22,566 bases of DNA, taken from Silene noctiflora (taxonomy: Eukaryota; Streptophyta; Magnoliopsida; Caryophyllales; Caryophyllaceae). A program made the position numbers and the translations under genes. The first letter of the stretch is position 1. Every line of letters begins with the position of its first letter. The stretch covers positions 42,779 through 65,344 of the forward strand of contig VHZZ01009403.1 in assembly GCA_009801015.1 (NCBI GenBank), in the 5' to 3' direction. A model generated the notes under the pieces. The model was not told the DNA's origin. It saw only the letters and a program-made list of their open reading frames with translations, and did no database searches. Below, one piece after another: positions 17,020 through 22,566 of this stretch.

Positions 17020-19731
17020 ATGTGGGAGTCAGAAAGCGAGTGTTTTGGAGGTAATGAGTATCGTGATGAAACTCTTTCTGCAACCAAACATGGCCTTAGT
17101 AATGACGGATTTGAGCAAAGAGGACAGTCCTGGTATTTCCTCTAATAACTCTCTAGCTGGTACTCCATCGGATTCTTTGGAATAGTCCCATTTTAAACAA
17201 ATGAGACAATTCCAAAGAATCGGAAATCAGTTTCTTGGTTTATGGCATATATTTTTCGAAACAGATCCCGAGTGTTTTTTTGTGCTTATATTTCAAGGTT
17301 TGTTGCAACTGATATTCCAAGTGATTTCTTGGTCAAAATTGGTGAAGTTAACTTCCACTTGCACAAGGTAACAAATTTACTTATGTTGGAAATGGATCAT
17401 GAGCTAGCATGTAATTCTCATTTCTTAAGGATGCATTTTCAACTTTCATGGTATTAAATCTTAGTGTCACAACTTAAAACGATATGATCATCGCGGTCTG
17501 ATCTTGATAATTGCAGCATAAATGAAGCTGATACTGCTTCAGAATGCAGCAACTTTATCGCAGATTCGCAGTGTAGTGTCATAAGCTAGATTCAATACCA
17601 TCACAGATGGGTGCTTGACATTCAATGCTTTATTCCAGCCTGAAACTTTGTTGGATACTCGTAGCCGAGTCTAAACAACATTATTTGGATATTAACTGAT
17701 TGTTCCCTCTATATCTTGCACAAAACACAGTATCCTTTGATTTCTAGATCAGGGAAATTGAGTAGAATCATCTATGACACACATGATGGTAATTTAAACA
17801 AGATTTCCATGGATGACATACCTGGTGGGGCCGAGTCATTCGAGCTAGCAGCAAAATTCTGCTATGGGATCGCTGTTGATCTAACAGCAGCCAACATATC
17901 AGGTCTAAGATGTGCAGCAGAGTATTTAGAGATGACAGAAGACCTAGAAGAAGGCAACCTAATCTTCAAAACCGAAGCCTTCTTAAGCTATGTTGTTTTG
18001 TCCTCTTGGAGAGACTCCATCATAGTGCTCAAGAACTGTGAGGATCTCTCTCCATGGGCGGAAAACCTCCAGATTGTTCGGAGGTGTAGTGAGTCGATTG
18101 CTTGGAAGGCTTGTGCAAATCCAAAGGGGATTAAATGGAATTATACAGGGAGACCTTCAATGGTTGCTAGCCCAAAGTGGAATGAGATGAAAGACATGAG
18201 TCCGAGTAGCGCGGGTCAAGTCCCTCAAGATTGGTGGTTTGAGGATGTGTCTATCCTAAGGATTGACCATTTTGTCCGGGTTATAACTGCCATTAGAGTC
18301 AAGGGAATGAGGTTTGAGCTGATTGGTACTTCAATCATGCATTATGCATCAAAGTGGTTGCCGGGAATAGGAAACATTATGGAAGAAGTCAGCAGTAGCA
18401 GCAGCAGCAGCAGTAATAGCGGGAGTTGGAAAGGAGGGCTCCACTTGACAACCTCGGGAATCACAGAAAACCCGGAAACCATTAAGGCCAAGGATCAAAG
18501 AATGATCGTTGAGAGTCTCATAAGTATAATTCCACCTCAAAGAGACTGTGTTTCTTGCAGCTTCCTCCTGAAGCTTCTCAGGATGGCTAACATGCTTAAA
18601 GTGGCTCCCGCATTGGTAAACGAGCTTGAAAAGCGCGTAGGAATGCAGTTTGAGCAGGCAACATTGTCGAACCTTCTTATACCATCCTACAGTAAGAGTG
18701 AGACGTTGTATGATGTGGATTTGGTTCAGAGAATCCTAGAGCAGTTTTTAATGCAAGAGACGACTGAATGTGCAAGTCCTAGCAGGAGAGCATACTTGGA
18801 CAAGAGTAGCTACGATGAGAGCCAACAAGGGGATGCTTCTAATGCTAAGATGCGCGTGGCTAGACTGATCGATAGTTACCTTACAGAGATTGCTCGGGAT
18901 AGGAATCTTTCACTCACCAAGTTTCATGTTCTGGCCGAGGCTCTTCCTGAATCTGCTAGAACTTCTGATGATGGCCTGTACCGGGCAATTGATTCGTATC
19001 TCAAGGTATTTCGGTATTAACTTATTGAATTTGGTGATTGGCTTTTCCTAGATCCTGCACAATTGTCCTTAGAACGTCAGAAATTTACTGAATTTGGAGT
19101 TAAATAGCAATGTGATCAGAATTTTTACGTGAATAACAATACTCAAGATTCATATTTGTGTATCTAAAACCTGCAGGCACACCCTACACTATCAGAACAC
19201 GAGAGGAAGAGGTTGTGTCGTGTAATGGACTGCCAGAAGCTCTCAATCGACGCCTGTATGCACGCTGCTCAGAATGAGCGCCTTCCCCTTAGGGTAGTTG
19301 TTCAAGTCCTCTTCTCTGAGCAGGTCAAGATAAGCAATGCAATAGCCAATAACTCATTGAAAGACTCGTCAGCAGAAATTCAGTACCAGCCGATGGTCTC
19401 AAACCGCAAATCCCTGCTTGAAGGGACCCCACAATCATTCCAAGAAGGGTGGACAACAGCAAAGAAAGACATAAATACCCTCAAATTTGAGATAGATAGC
19501 GTCAAGACTAAGTACATCGAGCTGCAGAGTAAGATGGTGAGTATGCAGCAACAATTTGACAAGTTGATTACTAAACCGAAACAACATTCAACATCAGGTT
19601 GGGCTAGTGGGTGGAAGAAGCTTAGCCGGCTTGGAAAGACGAACAATTTGGAGCATGATGATGGGTCTGATCAGCCACCACCAGAGCAGACTAGGAAAAC
19701 GCCTAGAAGGTGGAGGAACTCCATATCTTGA
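17020..19731 (+). CDS. NPH3: NPH3 (NON-PHOTOTROPIC HYPOCOTYL 3) orthologue, BTB-NPH3 protein
   Basis: Four coding exons: 17020-17132, 17298-17367, 17731-19005 and 19177-19731 (stop TGA), 670 aa, all GT-AG. It begins MWESESE, as NPH3 orthologues do. BTB domain about residues 41-135 ([20 protein letters not shown] through [12 protein letters not shown]). NPH3 domain from [18 protein letters not shown] (about 229) to the [12 protein letters not shown] end (about 537), containing [13 protein letters not shown] and [17 protein letters not shown] coiled coil lies at about 583-617. The C-terminus is RRWRNSIS; its antepenultimate serine (Ser668) matches the phototropin-controlled 14-3-3 site at Arabidopsis Ser744. 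NPH3 acts at the plasma membrane with phot1 and a CUL3 E3 ligase in phototropism. It is shorter than the Arabidopsis protein (746 aa), mainly in linkers. A polyserine run (about 282-289) marks one linker. Exon-1 and exon-3 donors are GTATTT, weaker than consensus. Confidence 0.94.
17161..17231. mobile_element. Miniature Stowaway-like hairpin element in NPH3 intron 1
   Basis: GATTCTTTGGAAT (17171-17183) pairs perfectly with ATTCCAAAGAATC (17209-17221). The stem continues, after one A/A mismatch, with GTCCCATTT against AAATGAGAC (one mismatch) and closes on a 5-base loop TAAAC (17194-17198). The left flank TACTCCATCG resembles a Stowaway terminus; the right one has decayed. It lies within the 165-bp first intron, 28 bp after the donor. 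Confidence 0.6.
17368..17730. other. NPH3 intron 2
   Basis: Donor GTAACA after the HLHK codons, acceptor AAAACACAG before YPLISRSG, phase 0. This joins the two halves of the BTB domain. Nothing else found in it. Confidence 0.85.
18388..18420 (+). repeat. AGC/AGT trinucleotide run coding for polyserine
   Basis: AGC and AGT codons in a row encode eight serines in an NPH3 linker, with a ninth serine after an interrupting asparagine. A run of five AGC codons is the part likely to vary in length. Confidence 0.85.
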
Positions 19732-20254
19732 GATAAAAGGGAAAAATGTATTTACTTCGACTCTTCATTTTTTTGGGCCAATATCCATGTCCAGCACGAC
19801 ACTCAAAGATATCGGTACGGATTTCTACCCGACACTTGCTAGTCCGACACTAATGGAGGACTTGCATGGCAATAGTGGAGGAAAGGACGAGTATATGAAG
19901 CGTAGAACATGAATTACGGATCTACGGAGTATATGATTTTAAATCTTGTGTCTCGAACATCTTTTAATTCCATTTCATTTAAAATATTCACATATCTCAT
20001 ATTTATTATCCAAATTTGTTTATAACATGTGTATTTTGAATCATGGCGAGTTCAACTTTAGATATGTATCCTTATCCGGCATCCATACTCGAGTCCAAGT
20101 AACATATCTTAGGAAGCGAAAGTGTGAACATTTTTCTCCCATATCAATGGTTGTGTATCAGTCTCATTTCCTCATACTGTCACATAGTGTGACCTTCTCC
20201 TTCTGTCGCTAGCTAGAAATGGATTACGCAACCAGAACCAGAACCATGTTATAT
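19732..20254. other. NPH3 3' flank up to the copia LTR
   Basis: No gene seen. It presumably includes the NPH3 3' UTR. A TACGGAGTA word stands at about 19923. An ACCAGA run (about 20231-20246) sits right at the LTR edge. Confidence 0.5.
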
Positions 20255-20834
20255 TGTTATTGTTGTGCGGAAGCGATACAGAGTAGACGCAAAAATAAAA
20301 GACACACAAGATTTACGTGGTTCACTATCAANGTGATAGCTACATCCACCAGGGCGAGGGAGAATATTTCACTATGTCGGGAGAATTACAGATTACAAAA
20401 GATGAGCACAGAGTTTTTCTAGATCTGCCTCTTAAAACTCTCAATATGTTTGCCTCACAAATCTCTCCTTGAAACAATAACTAAGTTAAGGTAGTGTTTA
20501 TATATTAAACCACCTCAACAAAGACCAATTAAAATAGGGAAATATTAACTAAAACAAACTATTTCCTAAACCAGGAAACTGACGCCTTACTCAAAGGCAA
20601 AGACTAAAATAAGAAACCAAAACATGATCAAACTCTAAGGCAAAGTCAACGCCTAACCAAACTAGGAAATTGATTCCACTAACTTTCCAAATTAGTGAAA
20701 ATTCAACTACGTAGCATGTAACGAGCTGAGGTACCATGCACAATCAGANCCTCGGTTTCTTCCTTAGTCTAAATTCTCATCTTTAATCTTACTCCGTCAT
20801 CTTCCGTAAGCGACATACGAGTCACATACTAACA
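20255..20834 (-). mobile_element. 3' LTR of a Ty1/copia retrotransposon (minus strand)
   Basis: On the minus strand the LTR starts TGTTAGTATGTGACTC at 20834, directly after the polypurine tract AAGGTGGAGAAT, as in many plant copia elements. It contains a TATATAAA box (plus 20498-20505) and the GTGAACCACGTAAATC motif near the end (about 20306-20324). It ends near GCACAACAATAACA. The lower boundary may lie anywhere between 20247 and 20261, because three TGTTR-type ends occur in a row and the other LTR and target duplication are outside the window. Ambiguous bases at 20332 and 20749. Confidence 0.8.
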
Positions 20835-21120
20835 ATTCTCCACCTTGAATCGGACAGTCGCATTTAGCAAACGACTTCCGAACCACTCGACCACTATACA
20901 AGTCACTATACAAGTCACTCCCAAGTAAACTTGTATCTGCCATGTTCCAGCAAATAAGCGCTCACACTAGAACGCTATAAACTCCACCTTGAGCATATAA
21001 CCATCCAATATACCCTGGACTGGGTCTGCCATCCAATTAGCCCTGGACAAAGGCCTGCATCCATTTAGCCCTGGACCGGGACGCTCAAGGCTCCACCTCG
21101 AGCTCAGCACCCCGAAGGGT
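20835..21120 (-). repeat. Copia 3' untranslated segment with polypurine tracts and short tandem repeats
   Basis: This lies between the RNase H stop and the LTR. On the minus strand AAGGTGGAG or GAGGTGGAG occurs three times: next to the LTR (about 20837-20847), at about 20990 and at about 21090. Three tandem copies of a ~29-bp unit with CCATCCAAT and CCCTGGAC start at 21001, 21029 and about 21057. CTATACAAGTCA is doubled at about 20894 and 20906. Confidence 0.7.
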
Positions 21121-22566
21121 CTAGACATAACTGTCTATATTCAACAAGTCCAAGCAATGTTTGAACTTGCTGAATGNATAACTGTCTATATTCAACAAGT
21201 CCAAGCAATGTTTGAACTTGCTGAATGGAACCGGCTTAGTGAAACAATCTGCAGGATTGTCAGCTGTTCCCAATTTCTTCACTTTAATCCTTTTCTCGTT
21301 TCTTAGAAAATGATATCTGACATCTATGTGCTTGGTTCTATCATGATGCACCTGATCCTTTGCCAAACAAATAGCACTTAAGCTATCACAATACAATGAA
21401 GCGATCTCCTGATGTAGACCAAGCTTACTTACAAGCCCCTTTAACCATATAGCCTCCTTAGCAGCCGCTGTCAAAGCCATATACTCTGCCTCCGTGGTTG
21501 ACAAAGTCACAGAAGATTNTAAAGTTGACTTCCAACTAACAANAGAACCACCAAGTGTAAAAACATANCCGGTTACNGACCTCCTGCTATCNACATCTGC
21601 AGCATAATCGGAATCAGAATATCCAACAACCAAACACTCATCATCATTNCCATAAACAAGACCAACATCCGTCGTTCCTCTCATATAGCGGAAAATTCTC
21701 TTTACCGCTAACCAGTGTTCTTTGCCAGGTTGAGCCATAAACCTGCTAACAACACTAACANCATGTGCAATATCAGGCCTAGTGCAAACCATGACATACA
21801 TTAAACTGCCAACTGCACTAGCATAGGGAACCGTTGACATATAAGATTTCTCAGCTTCAGTTTGAGGTGCAGAAGATATAGTTAGCTTACCGACAGCATA
21901 CAGAGTATTTAAAGGTTTAGCATTACTCATACCAAAACGGCCAAGTATCTTCTCAATGTAGCTTTTCTGAGATAAGAAAAGCTTCCCTTTTGAACGATCC
22001 CTGTAAATCTCCATCCCTAAAATCTTCTTCGCGGACCCTAGATCCTTCATATCGAACTCTGAACTGAGTAGCTTCTTNAAATTATCAANATCTGACNTTN
22101 TCTTAGCAGCNACAAGCATNTCATCAACATATAAGAGTAAATAAATTAATGACCCATCTTCTAGCTTGTTATGATAAACACAACAATCATATGGGTTTCT
22201 CTCATACCCATGTTCTACCATAAAAGTGTCAAATCTCTTGTACCATTGCCTTGGAGATTGCTTAAGCTCATACAAGGACTTCTTTAAATGACAGGCAAAA
22301 TGCTCTTTCCCGGGAATTTTGAACCCCACTGGCTGCTTCATTAGAATATCTTCCTCCAACTCACCGTGCAGAAAGGTGGTCTTGACATCAAGTTGCTCAA
22401 GCTCATAATCATAATGTGCCACTATAGCTAGTAACACGCGAATAGAAGTGTGTCTCACAACAGGAGAAAAAATCTCCACATAATCAACTCCCTCTATCTG
22501 ACTAAACCCCTTAGCAATAAGTCTAGACTTGTATCTAATTGTCTCAGCCTCTGAAGTTCCTTCCTT
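21121..22566 (-). CDS. Ty1/copia polyprotein 3' end: reverse transcriptase and RNase H (partial)
   Basis: An open frame of about 481 codons enters at the window edge and stops at TAG (21121-21123); the N-terminal part (gag, protease, integrase, start of RT) lies outside. Reverse transcriptase: RYKSRLIAKGFSQIEGVDY with FSPVVRHTSIR, the first catalytic Asp in QLDVKTTFLHGE (family form LDVKTAFLHG), SLYELKQSPRQWYKRFD, and YVD-X-ML where the second Asp of YVDD is an ambiguous codon. RNase H: GYSDSDYAAD, STTEAEYMAL, LYCDSLSAICLAKD and KHIDVRYHFLR, so its acidic residues look present. The enzyme copies element RNA into DNA and removes the template RNA. The last 17 codons are duplicated around an ambiguous base. 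Fourteen ambiguous bases make some residues unreadable, but no frameshift or clear stop is seen, so the element may be fairly young. Confidence 0.93.
   Translation of the reverse strand, partial: KEGTSEAETIRYKSRLIAKGFSQIEGVDYVEIFSPVVRHTSIRVLLAIVAHYDYELEQLDVKTTFLHGELEEDILMKQPVGFKIPGKEHFACHLKKSLYELKQSPRQWYKRFDTFMVEHGYERNPYDCCVYHNKLEDGSLIYLLLYVDXMLXAAKXXSDXDNXKKLLSSEFDMKDLGSAKKILGMEIYRDRSKGKLFLSQKSYIEKILGRFGMSNAKPLNTLYAVGKLTISSAPQTEAEKSYMSTVPYASAVGSLMYVMVCTRPDIAHXVSVVSRFMAQPGKEHWLAVKRIFRYMRGTTDVGLVYXNDDECLVVGYSDSDYAADXDSRRXVTXYVFTLGGSXVSWKSTLXSSVTLSTTEAEYMALTAAAKEAIWLKGLVSKLGLHQEIASLYCDSLSAICLAKDQVHHDRTKHIDVRYHFLRNEKRIKVKKLGTADNPADCFTKPVPFSKFKHCLDLLNIDSYXFSKFKHCLDLLNIDSYV
21127..21227. repeat. 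Perfect 50-bp tandem duplication split by an N
   Basis: 21127-21176 and 21178-21227 are identical; base 21177 is ambiguous. The 51-bp period equals 17 codons and repeats the end of the RNase H reading frame in phase. It could be a real duplication or an assembly join. Confidence 0.9.

Noticed and set aside
1-22566. CRISPR arrays, tRNA or rRNA genes, bacterial-type operons
   Set aside because: None seen on reading; gene structure and repeats are plant nuclear throughout.

Overview
The window is plant nuclear DNA. It has spliced genes with GT-AG introns, long AT-rich spacers, MITEs, LTR retrotransposons and plant-specific gene families. Frequent TACTCCGTA/TACGGAGTA words and Stowaway ends suggest a Caryophyllales-type eudicot, but that is only an impression from repeat style. 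I found no bacterial, viral-defence or otherwise new multi-gene system.

Left part (1-9537): repeats and one dead gene. In order: AT-rich spacer; a GACCCG-rich degenerate repeat (460-1075); a GGATCC-rich MITE-like element with terminal inverted repeats and a target-site duplication (2309-2939); an antisense fragment of a CC-type NLR resistance gene that lacks P-loop and LRRs (about 3181-3890); and two nested solo LTRs. The outer LTR (4651-7733) has a perfect 5-bp target duplication. The inner one (5330-7076) lies inside it with a 4/5 duplication. Both carry clustered CACTCG-NN-CGAGTG boxes near their left end. A T/G-rich orphan spacer and a short hAT-like MITE (9368-9537) follow.

Right part (9538-19731): three intact genes. 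(1) A PEPKR2-type CDPK/SnRK-related Ser/Thr kinase, three coding exons between 10422 and 15189 (457 aa). (2) A complete intronless DUF538 gene on the opposite strand (12272-12745), wholly inside the 2.6-kb first intron of the kinase. (3) An NPH3 orthologue, four exons between 17020 and 19731 (670 aa), with BTB, NPH3 domain, coiled coil and the C-terminal RRWRNSIS 14-3-3 site. NPH3 acts with phototropins at the plasma membrane. Nothing in the sequence ties the kinase to that pathway beyond proximity.

Right edge (about 20255-22566): the 3' end of a minus-strand Ty1/copia element (reverse transcriptase, RNase H, polypurine tract, 3' LTR) that runs off the window. Sixteen of the 17 ambiguous bases lie in this element and the other is in the inner solo LTR, so base-level claims there are weaker.

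Most worth a second look: the antisense DUF538 gene inside the kinase intron, the same-family nested solo LTRs with their palindromic box cluster, and the MITE that sets a hairpin against the kinase exon-2 splice acceptor.
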